Of a stretch of 37,760 bases of DNA, positions 23,385 through 33,122 are shown piece by piece (positions within the stretch are counted from its first letter, which is position 1; each line of letters begins with the position of its first letter). The DNA is from DASRRB01 sp036732755. GTDB lineage: Bacteria > Planctomycetota > B15-G4 > SIAN01. The position numbers and the translations under genes are program-made. Location of the stretch: NCBI GenBank assembly GCA_036732755.1, contig DAINBU010000043.1, positions 1-37,760 of the forward strand, read 5' to 3'. The notes below the pieces were generated by a model. It was not told the DNA's origin. It saw nothing but the letters and a program-made list of their open reading frames with translations, and did not search any database.

Positions 23385-25837
23385 CGCTCTTCGTCATGCT
23401 CGTCCTCGGCATGGCGCCGCGGCCGCAGTCCGACCCGGACTGGACGCCGCTCAAGGTCGTGCGCGCGTCGTCGGTCGCGGGCGCGACCTTCGAAGAGCAG
23501 CCCGACGGGTCGACGCGGGTCGCCGGCCCGAGCGCCGAGCGCGACACCTACACCGTCGAGCTCGTGGCGCCGAACTTTCCCGTGACTGCACTCCGGCTGG
23601 AGGCGCTCCCCAATCCGGCGCTCCCGGCCGGCAGCCCCGGCCACAGCGGCAACGGCAACTTCGTGCTGATCGAATGGCGCCTCTCGTGGGGCAGCCGCGC
23701 GATGAAGGTCCGCAAGCCGGTCGCCCTCTGGCACGCGACCGCCGACTTCGCGCAGGAGGGCTGCTCGCCGCTCGGCGCGTGCGACGGCGTGCCCGGCACC
23801 GGCTGGATGATCCACCCCAAGACGAACACCCGCCACGAGCTCGTCGTCGAAACGAAGGGCGACGTGAAGTGCAGCGACAAGGACGTGCTGCAGGTCGAGC
23901 TCGAGTTCAGCAGCGGCGAGCAGAACACGCTCGGCCGCTTCCGCCTCTCCGCGACCGGCGACGAGCGTCCCGTCCGCGCGGCCGGCTCGGCGCCGCCGGC
24001 CGACCTCTCGGGCCTGCCGCTGCGCGTGAACCAGGCGATCGACCGCGGCTGCGACTGGCTGCTCACGCAGCAGCAGATCGACGGCTCGTGGGCGCCCGAG
24101 CAGGCGAACTACCGCAACGGCGCGACGTCGCTCTGCGCCTACGCGCTGCTGAAGAGCGGGATCCGGAAGGACCACCCGGCGATCGTGCGCGCGGTCGAGT
24201 GGCTGCGCGCCGGCGAGCCGCGCGAGACCTACACGCTCGCCTGCCAGATCCTCGCGCTGCACTCGCTCGAGGATCCGGTGCACGACGGCTGGATCAAGAA
24301 GCTGGGCGAGGCGCTGCTCGCGAATCAGAGAGGGGACGGCCACTTCGACTACGGCTTCCAGGACGGCAGCGACCTCTCCAACATGCAGTACGCGGCGCTC
24401 GGCCTGCGCGTCGCCGCGGCGCACGGCTACCGGATGGCGCCCGAGGTCTGGGAGAAGATGGCGGCGCAGGTGCTCGCGACGCAGAAGATCGACGGGACCG
24501 GCGCGTACGCGGCCATCGGCTTCTCGTACAAGCGCAACGACAAGCCGACCGGCAGCATGACCGCGGCGGGCGTCGGCATCCTCGCCATCTGCGACGAGCA
24601 GCTCAAAGGCCACTCGAAGTCGGGCCCGCTGCTGCCGGTCGCGAAGCGCGGCGGGAACTGGATCGCGCAGAACTTCGCCGTCGACGGCAATCCGATGTCG
24701 GGCGTGAAGTGGGGAGCCTATTGGCTCTACGGGCTCGAGCGCGTCGGCGCGCTGCTCAAGACCGAGAAGTTCGGCGACCACGACTGGTACCGCGAAGGCG
24801 CCCGCTGGCTCTGCGACAAGCAGAAGAGCGAGGGGTCGTGGGTGGTGAGCGAGACCGACGTGCTCGACACCTGCTGGGCGCTCCTCTTCCTCACGCGCGC
24901 GACCGCGGCGGTGTCGGGGATCGGGCCGCGCGACTCGCGGATCTACGGCGCCGACGACCCGCGCAAGTCGGTGTCGATCCGCGCATCGGGCGACGCGCCG
25001 CTCACCTTCTGGATCTCGTCGTTCGGCGAGGCCGAGCGCGCCCACTTCGAGTGGCCGGGCGAGGAGGGGCGCGGGCTGCACGTCGCGTCGGTCGAGTGGT
25101 TCGCGCGGCCGCTCAATCCCGCCGCGGGCCGCGACGAGCTCGCGATCGGGAAGGTCGAGCGCGACGCGAAGCAGCCGTGCGGCGCGGAGCGCTTCGGCGC
25201 GCGCTGGTCGTTCGCGCTGCCGGGGAAATACAAGATCCGCGCGTCGGTCCGCCTCCTCGCGCCGCCCGAGGCGGCCGGCGCCGAGCCCAAGGAGGTCACG
25301 TCCGACTCCGAGGGGCTCGAGGTGAACATCCGCGAGGTGCTCGACCCCGAGCTCATGGACTACGCACGCGACCCCGCGCGCAACCTGCTGCGCGGCCAGC
25401 GTCCGACCCTCACCGCGTCGTCGAAGCGCGACGAGTGGTGGGAGCCCAAGTACGCCGTCGACGGCATCGTGAACCGCGGCTGGGCGTGCCACGACACCGA
25501 CGCGGCGCCGACGCTCACGATCGAGCTCGAGAAGCCGCTGCGCGCCTCGCTGCTGCTCGTCACGCCGGCGGTGCTCGGGCCCGACTTTCCATTCCGGATT
25601 CGCCGCGTGCAGGTCACGCTGAACGGCAAGGGGCCGCCGCTCGAAATGACGCTCGTCTCGGACGACCATCGCAAGTCGAAGCTGCGCTTCCCGACGACGG
25701 TCGTCCGCCGCATCGAGCTCAAGGCGGTCGAGGTCGCCCCTCCCGACCACGTCGCCGTCCCGCCCCAGGATGCTTCCCACCGCGGCGTCGGCTTCTTCGA
25801 AGTCGAGCTGCAGGTCGAAGGCGGCGCGAAGAAGTAG
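23381..25837 (+). CDS. Secreted alpha/alpha-toroid protein with discoidin-like C-terminus, paralog 2
   Basis: This 818-residue protein is collinear with its upstream neighbour over the whole length. It has a short signal-like N-terminus; an N-terminal beta module (ALRLEALPNPALPAGSPGHS, NGNFVLIEWRL); a toroid (about 215-540, with QQQIDGSWAPEQANYRNGA and GSMTAAGVGILAICDEQL); a beta linker; and a discoidin-like end (SSKRDEWWEPKYAVDG, RGWACHDTDAAPTLTIELEK). I chose the GTG at 23381 because it overlaps the previous stop as GTGA and there is no in-frame ATG before residue 6. The pair is a tandem duplication that has diverged considerably while keeping domain order. No cyclase DxDD motif is visible. 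The function is unknown; the overlap implies co-translation and perhaps a heteromeric or alternative-ligand pair. Confidence 0.75.
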   Translation: MTLFVMLVLGMAPRPQSDPDWTPLKVVRASSVAGATFEEQPDGSTRVAGPSAERDTYTVELVAPNFPVTALRLEALPNPALPAGSPGHSGNGNFVLIEWRLSWGSRAMKVRKPVALWHATADFAQEGCSPLGACDGVPGTGWMIHPKTNTRHELVVETKGDVKCSDKDVLQVELEFSSGEQNTLGRFRLSATGDERPVRAAGSAPPADLSGLPLRVNQAIDRGCDWLLTQQQIDGSWAPEQANYRNGATSLCAYALLKSGIRKDHPAIVRAVEWLRAGEPRETYTLACQILALHSLEDPVHDGWIKKLGEALLANQRGDGHFDYGFQDGSDLSNMQYAALGLRVAAAHGYRMAPEVWEKMAAQVLATQKIDGTGAYAAIGFSYKRNDKPTGSMTAAGVGILAICDEQLKGHSKSGPLLPVAKRGGNWIAQNFAVDGNPMSGVKWGAYWLYGLERVGALLKTEKFGDHDWYREGARWLCDKQKSEGSWVVSETDVLDTCWALLFLTRATAAVSGIGPRDSRIYGADDPRKSVSIRASGDAPLTFWISSFGEAERAHFEWPGEEGRGLHVASVEWFARPLNPAAGRDELAIGKVERDAKQPCGAERFGARWSFALPGKYKIRASVRLLAPPEAAGAEPKEVTSDSEGLEVNIREVLDPELMDYARDPARNLLRGQRPTLTASSKRDEWWEPKYAVDGIVNRGWACHDTDAAPTLTIELEKPLRASLLLVTPAVLGPDFPFRIRRVQVTLNGKGPPLEMTLVSDDHRKSKLRFPTTVVRRIELKAVEVAPPDHVAVPPQDASHRGVGFFEVELQVEGGAKK

Positions 25838-25854
25838 GCGGCCGTCTCCCTCCC

Positions 25855-28800
25855 GTGAGGATTCCCGTGCCCGCGCCCTCCGCCTCCGCGTTCCGCCTGC
25901 TCCTGCTCGCCCTCGCCGCGACGCCGCTCGCCTGCGCGCAGGAGCATCCGCCCGCGCCCAGGATCCAGGCCGACGCCGGCGCGCTCGAACAGGACCGCCA
26001 GCGCATCCACGTCGCCCCCGGCTTTCGTGTGCAGCTCTTCGCGAGCGAACCCGACGTCGCCAATCCCGTGGCACTCGCCTTCGACGAGCAGGGGCGCTGC
26101 TTCGTGGTCGAGACGTTCCGGCGCGACAAGCAGGTGCTCGACATGCGCGAGCACAAAGAGTGGGTCGAGGACGACCTCGCGAGCCGGACGGTCGAGGACC
26201 GCGTCGCGTTCCTCCGGCGCCTCGCGGGCGACGGGATCCGCCTCTTCCGCGAGGAGAGCGAGCGCGTCCGCCTCCTCGTCGACGGCGACGGCGACGGCCG
26301 CGCCGAGCGCGCGACGGTCTTCGCCGACGGCTTCGACGGCCTCGCCGACGGCATCGCGGCCGGCGTGCTCGCGCGGCGCGGCGACGTCTGGTTCACCGAC
26401 ATTCCGAGCCTCTGGCGCTTGAGGGACAAGAAGGGGAGCGGCCGCGCCGACGAGCGCGAGCGCGTCGCGACCGGCTTCGGCGTCCACTACCAATTCACCG
26501 GCCACGACCTGCACGGCCTGCGCGTCGGCCCCGACGGCCGCCTCTACTTCTCGATCGGCGACCGCGGGCTGCACGTGAGGACGAAGGAGGGGCGCGTCCT
26601 CGACCTGCCCGATTGCGGCGCGGTGCTGCGCTGCGAGCTCGACGGCAGCGGCCTCGAGCTGGTTCACACGGGGCTGCGCAATCCGCAGGAGCTCGCCTTC
26701 GACGACGCGGGCGACCTCTTCACCGTCGACAACAACTCCGACGGCGGCGACCTCGCGCGCCTCGTCCACGTAGTCGAGGGGGCCGACTCGGGCTGGTGCG
26801 TCGGCTGGCAGTGGTTCGAGTCGACGCCGAAGCGCGGCGCGTGGAACGCCGAGCACATGTGGGAGCCGAAGAACGACGCGCAGCCCGCCTGGATCCTCCC
26901 GCCGATCGCCAACCTCGTGAACGGACCCTCCGGCCTCGCCCACTACCCCGGCACCGGCTTCTCCGATCCGGCGTGGCGCGACACCTTCTTCGTCTGCGAC
27001 TTCGAAGGCGAGGTCGACAACACGCGCGTCGTCGCTTTCCGCGTCGCGCCCGCCGGCGCCTCGTTCACGCTCGCGTCGCAGTCGGACTTCGTCGCGCGCG
27101 GCATCGTCGCGACCGACTGCGACTTCGGGCCCGACGGCGCGCTCTACGTCAGCGACTGGGTGCACGGCTGGGGCCAGACCGGGCGCGGCCGCGTCTGGCG
27201 CATCTTCGATCCCGAAGCACTCGGCAGCGCGCCGGTCGAGGCGACGCGCAAGCTGATCGGTGAGGGGATGGCAGGGCGCAGCCGCGCCGACCTCGTCGCG
27301 CGCCTCGTCCATCCCGACCAGCGCGTGCGGCTCGAGGCGGAGCTGGCGCTCGCGGAGATGGGGGACGAGGGGCTGCTCGGCTTCACGACGGTGCTCGACG
27401 GCGTGCGCGACCGCCTCGCGCGGCTCCACGCGATCTGGGGGCTCGGGATCGTCGCGCGGCGCGACGCGACGCACCGCGCCGAGGCGGCGCGCGTCCTCGT
27501 GCACGCGCTCGACGACGGCGACGACGAGGTGCGGGCACAGGCGGCGCGCGCGCTCGGCGACGCGGCGGTCGAGGCGGCCGGCGCGAAGCTCGTCGCACGG
27601 CTCGAAGACCCTTCCGCGCGCGTCCGCTTCTTCGCGGCGCAGGCGCTCGTGCACGTCGCGCCCGAGTCGCTCGGCGAGGAGCAGCCCCCGGGCATCGCGG
27701 TCGCGCTGCGCGACCTGCTCGCCGAGCACGGCGACGATCCCACCGAGCGGCTCGTCGCCGCGCGCGCGCTCGCCGCGTGCGCCGACGCCGTGACGCTGCG
27801 CACCTTCTCCGAGGACGACGATGCGCGTGTGCGCATGGGCGTCCTGCTCGCGATGCGGCGGCGCTCGATGGAGGAGGTCGCGGACTTCCTCTACGACGAC
27901 GACGTCGCGATCCTGCGCGAGGCGGCGCGCGCGATCCACGACGTCCCGATCGCGGCGGCCCTCCCGGCGCTCGCCGAACTGATCGAGGAGGAGGATCTCG
28001 ACGATCCGGTGGCGCTCACGCGCTCGATCGCCGCCAATTACCGGATCGGCGGGGTCGAAGCGGCGACGCGCCTCGCGGAGGCGGTCGAGCTCGACTTCCC
28101 GGAGAGCGTGCGTGCCGAAGCGCTGCGCGCGCTGCGCGACTTCGACGACCCGCCGGCGCGCGACCGTGTCCTCGGCATCTGGCGGCCGTACGCGCCGCGC
28201 AACGGGGCGGTCGCGGCGAGCGCGGCGGCGCCCTATGTCGCAAGTTGGCTCGCCGACGATTCGGAAGGCGTGCGCGAGGCGGCGGTGCGCTTCGTCCAGC
28301 ATTTCCAGATCAAAGGCCACGGCGCGCGCCTCGCCGAGATCGTCGCCGACGACCAGCACGGCGACGCGCCGCGCATCGCCGCCCTCGAGGCGCTGGCGTC
28401 GCTGCACGAAGACGCGCGGCTGCGCTCCGCGGTCGAGGTCGCGCTCGCCGACGACCACGCGGCGGTGCGCGGCGCCGCGACGCGCGCGCTCGCGAAGCTC
28501 GACCCGGGACTGGCGCTCGCGATCCTGCGCCGCGTCGTCGACGGCGGCGCGCCGCGCGAGCTGCAGGAGGCGTTTGCGACGCTCGGCGATATGGCGGGCG
28601 GCGACGCGGCCGCGCTGCTGCTGCGCGGCTTCGACCGGCTCGAGTCGGGCGAGCTCGCGAAGGAGGCGACGCTCGACCTGCTCGAAGTCGCGTCGAGAAA
28701 GAAGTCCGACGCGGCGTTCGCGGCGCGGCTCGCGAAGTTCGAGGCTGCGAGAAAGGCCGACGATCCGCTCGCGAAGTGGCGCGAGTGCGAGGTCGGCGGG

Positions 28801-29223
28801 AGCGCGGCGCGCGGCCACCATCTCTTCTTCGACCGGACCGAGCTCGAATGCGCGAAGTGCCACCGGGTCGGCAGCGAAGGGGCGGGCGTGGCCGGCCCCG
28901 ACCTCGCCGGCCTCGGCGCCCGCGTGACGCGCGAATACCTGCTCGAGTCGATCGTCTTCCCGGAGAAACGCATCGCCGCCGGCTTCCAGAACACGATCTT
29001 CTTCCTGAAGGGTGGCGGCCAGATCGACGGGCGCGTCGAGGGCGAGGACGCGACGCGGCTCCAGCTCTTCACGCTCGACCAGGGGAGCGTGCTCGTCGAC
29101 AAGGCGCAGATCGAGTCGCGCTCGAACGGGAAGTCGGCGATGCTCCCCGACGTCGTCCAGCGCATGGACAAGCGCGATCTGCGCGACCTGGTGGAGTTCC
29201 TCGCGTCGCTGAAGAAGCTGTGA
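25855..29223 (+). CDS. PVC-type secreted beta-propeller/HEAT-repeat/cytochrome c protein
   Basis: This 1122-residue protein starts at a GTG (25855) with a signal ending near LACAQ (about residue 29). Residues about 45-475 match the propeller-like dehydrogenase domain of planctomycetes and verrucomicrobia (the TIGR02604 type): FRVQLFASEPDVANPVALAF, VDGDGDGRAE and GLRNPQELAFDDAGDLFTVD. About 480-960 is a long array of HEAT-like helical repeats (for example ALDDGDDEVRAQAARALGDA). The C-terminus (about 980-1120) is the Pirellula/Verrucomicrobium-type haem domain with a single c-type site CAKCH (C999, C1002, H1003). It is probably a periplasmic or surface redox enzyme, perhaps a sugar or alcohol dehydrogenase; the substrate is unknown. 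It is 17 bases after paralog 2 and 13 bases before rlmL. Confidence 0.9.
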   Translation: MRIPVPAPSASAFRLLLLALAATPLACAQEHPPAPRIQADAGALEQDRQRIHVAPGFRVQLFASEPDVANPVALAFDEQGRCFVVETFRRDKQVLDMREHKEWVEDDLASRTVEDRVAFLRRLAGDGIRLFREESERVRLLVDGDGDGRAERATVFADGFDGLADGIAAGVLARRGDVWFTDIPSLWRLRDKKGSGRADERERVATGFGVHYQFTGHDLHGLRVGPDGRLYFSIGDRGLHVRTKEGRVLDLPDCGAVLRCELDGSGLELVHTGLRNPQELAFDDAGDLFTVDNNSDGGDLARLVHVVEGADSGWCVGWQWFESTPKRGAWNAEHMWEPKNDAQPAWILPPIANLVNGPSGLAHYPGTGFSDPAWRDTFFVCDFEGEVDNTRVVAFRVAPAGASFTLASQSDFVARGIVATDCDFGPDGALYVSDWVHGWGQTGRGRVWRIFDPEALGSAPVEATRKLIGEGMAGRSRADLVARLVHPDQRVRLEAELALAEMGDEGLLGFTTVLDGVRDRLARLHAIWGLGIVARRDATHRAEAARVLVHALDDGDDEVRAQAARALGDAAVEAAGAKLVARLEDPSARVRFFAAQALVHVAPESLGEEQPPGIAVALRDLLAEHGDDPTERLVAARALAACADAVTLRTFSEDDDARVRMGVLLAMRRRSMEEVADFLYDDDVAILREAARAIHDVPIAAALPALAELIEEEDLDDPVALTRSIAANYRIGGVEAATRLAEAVELDFPESVRAEALRALRDFDDPPARDRVLGIWRPYAPRNGAVAASAAAPYVASWLADDSEGVREAAVRFVQHFQIKGHGARLAEIVADDQHGDAPRIAALEALASLHEDARLRSAVEVALADDHAAVRGAATRALAKLDPGLALAILRRVVDGGAPRELQEAFATLGDMAGGDAAALLLRGFDRLESGELAKEATLDLLEVASRKKSDAAFAARLAKFEAARKADDPLAKWRECEVGGSAARGHHLFFDRTELECAKCHRVGSEGAGVAGPDLAGLGARVTREYLLESIVFPEKRIAAGFQNTIFFLKGGGQIDGRVEGEDATRLQLFTLDQGSVLVDKAQIESRSNGKSAMLPDVVQRMDKRDLRDLVEFLASLKKL

Positions 29224-29236
29224 GGGTCCGCGCCCC

Positions 29237-30412
29237 GTGAACGACGCGCGTCGCGACTACTTCGCGCCGTGCACGCTCGGCCTCGAGGGCGTGGTCGCGG
29301 CGGAGGCGGCGGCGCTCGGCGCGGGCGACGTGACGGTCCGGCTCGGCGGCGTCTCCTTCACCGGCGACCGCCGCCTCGGCTACGCCGCGAACCTGTGGCT
29401 GCGCAGCGCGGTGCGCGTGCAGGAGCGCGTCGCCGACTTCCGCGCGACGACGCGCGAGGAGCTCCACGCCGGCGCCGCCGCCGTGGAGTGGGAGCGCTGG
29501 CTCGCGCCGAGCGGCACGCTCGCGGTCGACGCGTCGGTGCGCGACGCGGCGATCTCCCATTCGGGTTTCGCGGCGCTCACCGTGAAGGACGCGGTCGTCG
29601 ACCGCTTCCGCGGCCGCACCGGCGAGCGGCCGAGCGTCGACGCCGACCACCCCGACCTGCCGCTCAAGCTCGTGTTGCATGGTGAACGCGCGTCGATCGA
29701 CCTGAATCTCTCGGGTGAGAGCCTCCACAAGCGCGGCTGGCGGCCGATCTCCGTGAAGAGTCCGCTGAACGAGGCGACCGCGGCGGGGCTGCTGCTCCTG
29801 TCGGGCTGGGACCGGAAGTCGCCGCTGGTCGACCCCATGTGCGGCTCGGGGACGATCGCGATCGAGGCCGCGTGCCTCGCCGCCGACCGCGCGCCGGGGC
29901 TGTTGCGACGGTTCGCGTTCGAGCGCTGGCTCGACTTCGAAGCGAAGCTCTGGCAGGAACTGAAGGACGACGCGCAGCGCCGCGCGCAGCGCAGCCTCCC
30001 GTTCCCGATCGAGGGCGCCGACCGGCACGAGGGCGCGCTGTCGCTCGCGCACCGCAGCGTCCGCGCCGCGCAGGTCGAGGGCCTCGTGAAGCTCGCGCAT
30101 TGCGACGCGAAGGAGTTCACGCCGTCGCAGACCCCCGCGACGCTCTTCACCAATCCGCCGTGGGGCGAGCGGCTCGGCGAGGGCGAGGAGCTCGAGCAGT
30201 CGTGGCGCGACCTCGGCGATCTGCTGCGCCGCGGCTTCTCCGGCTCGACCGCCTTCGTCCTCACCGGCGACCCCGACCTGCCCAAGCTCCTCGGCTTCAA
30301 GCCGCGCACCGAGTGGCCCGTCATGAACGGCCCGATCGAGTGCCGCCTGCAGCGCTACGACGTCTATCCGCGCTTCGCGACGGTGATCCCGCCGAAGCGC
30401 GGCGTGGCGTGA
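29237..30412 (+). CDS. rlmL: THUMP-domain 23S rRNA guanine-N2 methyltransferase, RlmL type
   Basis: The 391-residue protein has an N-terminal ferredoxin-like/THUMP module (about 5-158, ending RASIDLNLSGESLHKRGWR). A Rossmann methyltransferase domain follows, with the SAM motif DPMCGSGTIAIEAA (199-212) and the catalytic TNPPWGER (305-312), the N-P-P-x-G-x-R signature of RNA m2G methyltransferases. It matches the RlmL half of E. coli RlmKL (YcbY), which makes m2G2445, without the RlmK half. Position specificity is inferred. The GTG at 29237 follows the cytochrome gene by 13 bases. Oddly, the last 112 bases of this gene recur 4.5 kb downstream (34788-34899), so its 3' end is part of a duplication that brackets the propeller cassette. 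Confidence 0.85.
   Translation: MNDARRDYFAPCTLGLEGVVAAEAAALGAGDVTVRLGGVSFTGDRRLGYAANLWLRSAVRVQERVADFRATTREELHAGAAAVEWERWLAPSGTLAVDASVRDAAISHSGFAALTVKDAVVDRFRGRTGERPSVDADHPDLPLKLVLHGERASIDLNLSGESLHKRGWRPISVKSPLNEATAAGLLLLSGWDRKSPLVDPMCGSGTIAIEAACLAADRAPGLLRRFAFERWLDFEAKLWQELKDDAQRRAQRSLPFPIEGADRHEGALSLAHRSVRAAQVEGLVKLAHCDAKEFTPSQTPATLFTNPPWGERLGEGEELEQSWRDLGDLLRRGFSGSTAFVLTGDPDLPKLLGFKPRTEWPVMNGPIECRLQRYDVYPRFATVIPPKRGVA
30301..30412 (+). repeat. Left copy of direct repeat: 3' end of rlmL
   Basis: This copy aligns without gaps to 34788-34899, 97 of 112 bases identical by hand count, and both copies end at the same TGA. It encodes the last 36 codons of rlmL and is the functional copy. Its IEC-R-L segment looks like the usual RlmL ending. 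Confidence 0.92.
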
Positions 30413-30450
30413 GGACGGCGCGGAATCTGATCGGAATCGGGAGGAGCCGC

Positions 30451-30517
30451 GGCAGCCAAACTGCCGGTCCAAAACGGGAATCCGTTCCCTCCTCGCTCCC
30501 CGGGATTCGCCGGGAGC
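30451..30517 (+). terminator. Cluster of three short hairpins after rlmL
   Basis: Three hairpins lie close together: GGCAG/CTGCC (30451-30455 and 30461-30465), AACGG/CCGTT (30473-30477 and 30482-30486) and GCTCCC/GGGAGC (30495-30500 and 30512-30517). They may end the rlmL operon transcript or structure the leader of the next gene. No T tract follows directly; a T6 run occurs at 30574-30579. The rest of the 260-base gap holds no gene that I can see. Confidence 0.3.
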
Positions 30518-30567
30518 CAATTCCAAGAGCAGTGATTGCAAACCGCGAGGAGACGGCCTCGACCGCG

Positions 30568-30595
30568 TTGCGCTTTTTTGAACTGCGCCTACAGT
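30568..30595 (+). promoter_or_regulatory. Candidate promoter of the propeller cassette
   Basis: TTGCGC (30568-30573), a 16-base spacer containing a T6 run, and TACAGT (30590-30595) form a reasonable sigma-70 arrangement about 78 bases before the ATG at 30673. It is the best promoter-like sequence in the gap between rlmL and the SBBP gene. Confidence 0.35.
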
Positions 30596-30672
30596 CCGAC
30601 GGAAGCGAAAGCGAGACGCCTCGCGCCCGCGGGGCGAAGCCCGAATCAGGTCTCGTCTTCAGGGGGTTCGTC

Positions 30673-33122
30673 ATGACGCATGCGTCGAAGCCGTCGCGTC
30701 GAGGTCGTGCATTGAAGCTCTCGAGTCCGGCCGCTTGGTTCGGCGTGCTCGGATTGGGGGCGGCGATCGTCGTATGGTCGATCCAAGCGGATCGCGACGA
30801 CGCGCGCATCTTGCAGGGGGGGGCGGCCTCGAAAGAGCTCCCGTCGAATTGACCGGCGCTGCAGACGCATCGGGCGCCACGAACGCGGCGGCGAACCTCG
30901 ATCCCGCGAATGCCCGTCGAGATCCCGCCGATCCGAACGCGAATGAAGTGAACCGTCAGCACGCGGTCCGTGCGCTGTCCGGAATGCCGATCGTCTTCGA
31001 GGCGAACCGCGGGCAGTGGAATACGACTTCCGACCTCGTCGGACGAGCGCGCGGGCTCCTTGCCGGGTTCGGAGCAGGCAGCATCCAACTCGACCTCACG
31101 TCGAAACCGGCCGGCCAGGACCCGAAGTCGCTCGGGATTCGCCTTCGGTTCGCGAACGCTTCGGACCGCGCGCCGCACGGCGAGAGCAAGCTCGCGGGCT
31201 ACCACAACTACCTGCGCGGCAACGATCCTGCGAAGTGGCGGACCCACGTCGAGCTTTTCGAGCAGGTGCGCTACGACGAACTCTATCCGGGCGTGTCGCT
31301 TGTCGTCGGCGACCGCGAGGGCCGTCTCGAATACGACCTCGAACTCGCCAGCGCCTCGAGCCTCGAACAGGTTCGTGTCGACTGCGAAGGTGTCGACTCG
31401 ATCGAGATCGGCGAGGCTGGCGACCTGCGGATGAACACCGCGATCGGAACGCTCTGCCAGACGCTGCCGAAGTCCTGGTACGCCGCCGCGGACGGGACGC
31501 AGAGGCCGGCGGACTGCCGCTTCCGGGTGCTCGGGACGACGTCGTACGGCTTCGAAGTCATGAATCCCGAGGAGGGCAGCCGACTGGTCGTCGATCCGGG
31601 GCTGAATTGGTCGACCTTCCTGGGAGGCAGCGATCAGGACTGGGTGTACGGAGTCGCATTCCTGAATGGGCTCCTCACCGCGGTCGGCGGTACCGGGTCG
31701 TCCGACTTCTCGACTACGAACGGGACGGTGCAACAACTGAAGAACACCGGACGCGATGCGTTCGTCACGCAAATGAACCCCGCGTACAGTGGGTCGGCAC
31801 AACTGCTTTGGTCGACGTTCCTCGGTGGATCCGCCGAGGACGAAGCGCGCGGCGTCGCGGTCTCTTCCGACGGGCGGGTTTCACTCTGTGGATACACCTA
31901 TTCGCAAGACTTCCCGACGACCCTGAGTGCTCCGCTTCCGGGCGCGCCAGGCCCCGCCGGCACTCGCATCGCGTTCGTCACGAGGCTGGAAAGCCTTGGC
32001 ACGTCGCTTCAGTACAGCACCTACTTCGGAGGGTCGGGAGCCAGCAAAGCCAATGCAATCGCCATCGATTCGACGCCGATCATCACGGTCGTCGGTTCCA
32101 CTGGTGCGCCGGGGAATCTCCCCCTCGTCAACGCTTACGACACCACGTTCGACGGAGGTTCCACCGATGCCTTCGTCGCCCAGCTCGATCCGAACCTGAC
32201 GGGGCTGGGATCGATCGTCTATTCCACCTACCTCGGAGGAGGCAACAACGCGACGGGGTACGACGAGGCGTTCGCCGTCGACGTCGAAGGCCTGTTCATC
32301 TACATCGGGGGATCGACGGCGTCTCCTGGATTCAACACGACTCTCAACGCATTCGGGCCGAACTTCGGTGGTGGGGCGTTGGACGGCTTCGTGATGAAGC
32401 TGCGGCCGAGCGCGACACCGATCAATCAGGTCAAGTTCGCGTCGTTCCTCGGAGGTGCCGCGGATGACGAAGTCTTCGGCCTCGTGGTCAACTCCTCGAT
32501 GGTCAATTGCTGCGGATACACCTTCGCGACGAACTTCCCGCTCTCGAGTGTCTTAGCGGGCGGATCCGTTCCCTACCAGTCCAACAACGGAGGAGGGAGC
32601 GACGCGTTCATGACGCAGATCAACTCGCAGAACATCGGAGCCTTCCAATTGGTCTACAGCACCTACTTCGGAGGCGCCGGCAATGACATCGCCTATTCCA
32701 TCGCTCGGGTCGCGAGCCAGTGCGACCTGATCGTCGGGTCCACGACGGCGGGAGTGTCGAACAACCTTCCGGTCGGCCCGACGGGGGTCGTCTACGACGA
32801 GACTTGGAATGGGGCGACGGATGCATTCATGACCCGGCTCTACTGGGCGAATGGCAGGGCCGGCGCTGCTCAGCTGACGTATTCGACGTACCTGGGAGGC
32901 TCGACGACGATTCCGGTGGGTGGGACCAATGGAGCCCAGGACACGGCAAGGAGCGTCGTGCTCGACGGGAACAACGCCTACCTCGGCGGCTTCACGACGT
33001 CGTCCGACTTCCCGGTCGCCGGGAACCCGCTCCAGCCGACCTGGCACGTGGATCCGGGCGGAAGCGTCTTGAACGACGGCTTCCTGTGCACCTTCTCCCT
33101 CCCTGCGTTGAGCTTCCCATGA
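30673..33122 (+). CDS. SBBP-repeat seven-bladed beta-propeller secreted protein, frame split at a G8 tract
   Basis: The first 48 codons from the ATG at 30673 give a basic N-terminus and a hydrophobic export segment (about 19-38). The frame then reaches a run of eight G (30816-30823) and stops at 30852. The protein continues in the -1 frame from just after the run to 33122. One extra G, or a -1 slip, would join them into an 816-residue protein. The body starts with the conserved FEANRGQWNTTSDLV region. It has seven SBBP repeats, each opening with a form of YSTYLGGS and often containing G-x-T-x-S-x-DFP, about 67-72 residues apart (near 31608, 31809, 32012, 32219, 32437, 32654 and 32879), enough for one seven-bladed propeller. 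Base composition is less GC-rich than the flanks. The stop overlaps the next ATG (ATGA). It is either phase-variable, slippage-expressed or a sequence error. Confidence 0.78.
30816..30823 (+). repeat. G8 homopolymer tract at the frame break
   Basis: Eight consecutive G lie at codons 48-51 of the SBBP gene, just after the export signal. Eight G give premature termination at 30852. Nine G would restore the reading frame of the whole propeller protein. Confidence 0.95.

Noticed and set aside
20865..25837. Squalene-hopene cyclase or protein prenyltransferase activity of the toroid proteins
   Set aside because: Repeats match the fold, but the DxDD acid motif is absent and no clear zinc-ligand set was found, so only the fold is claimed.
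25360..28863. Minus-strand frame of 1167 codons opposite the cytochrome fusion protein
   Set aside because: Charged low-complexity shadow with no domain; the plus-strand frame has clear propeller, HEAT and CAKCH motifs.
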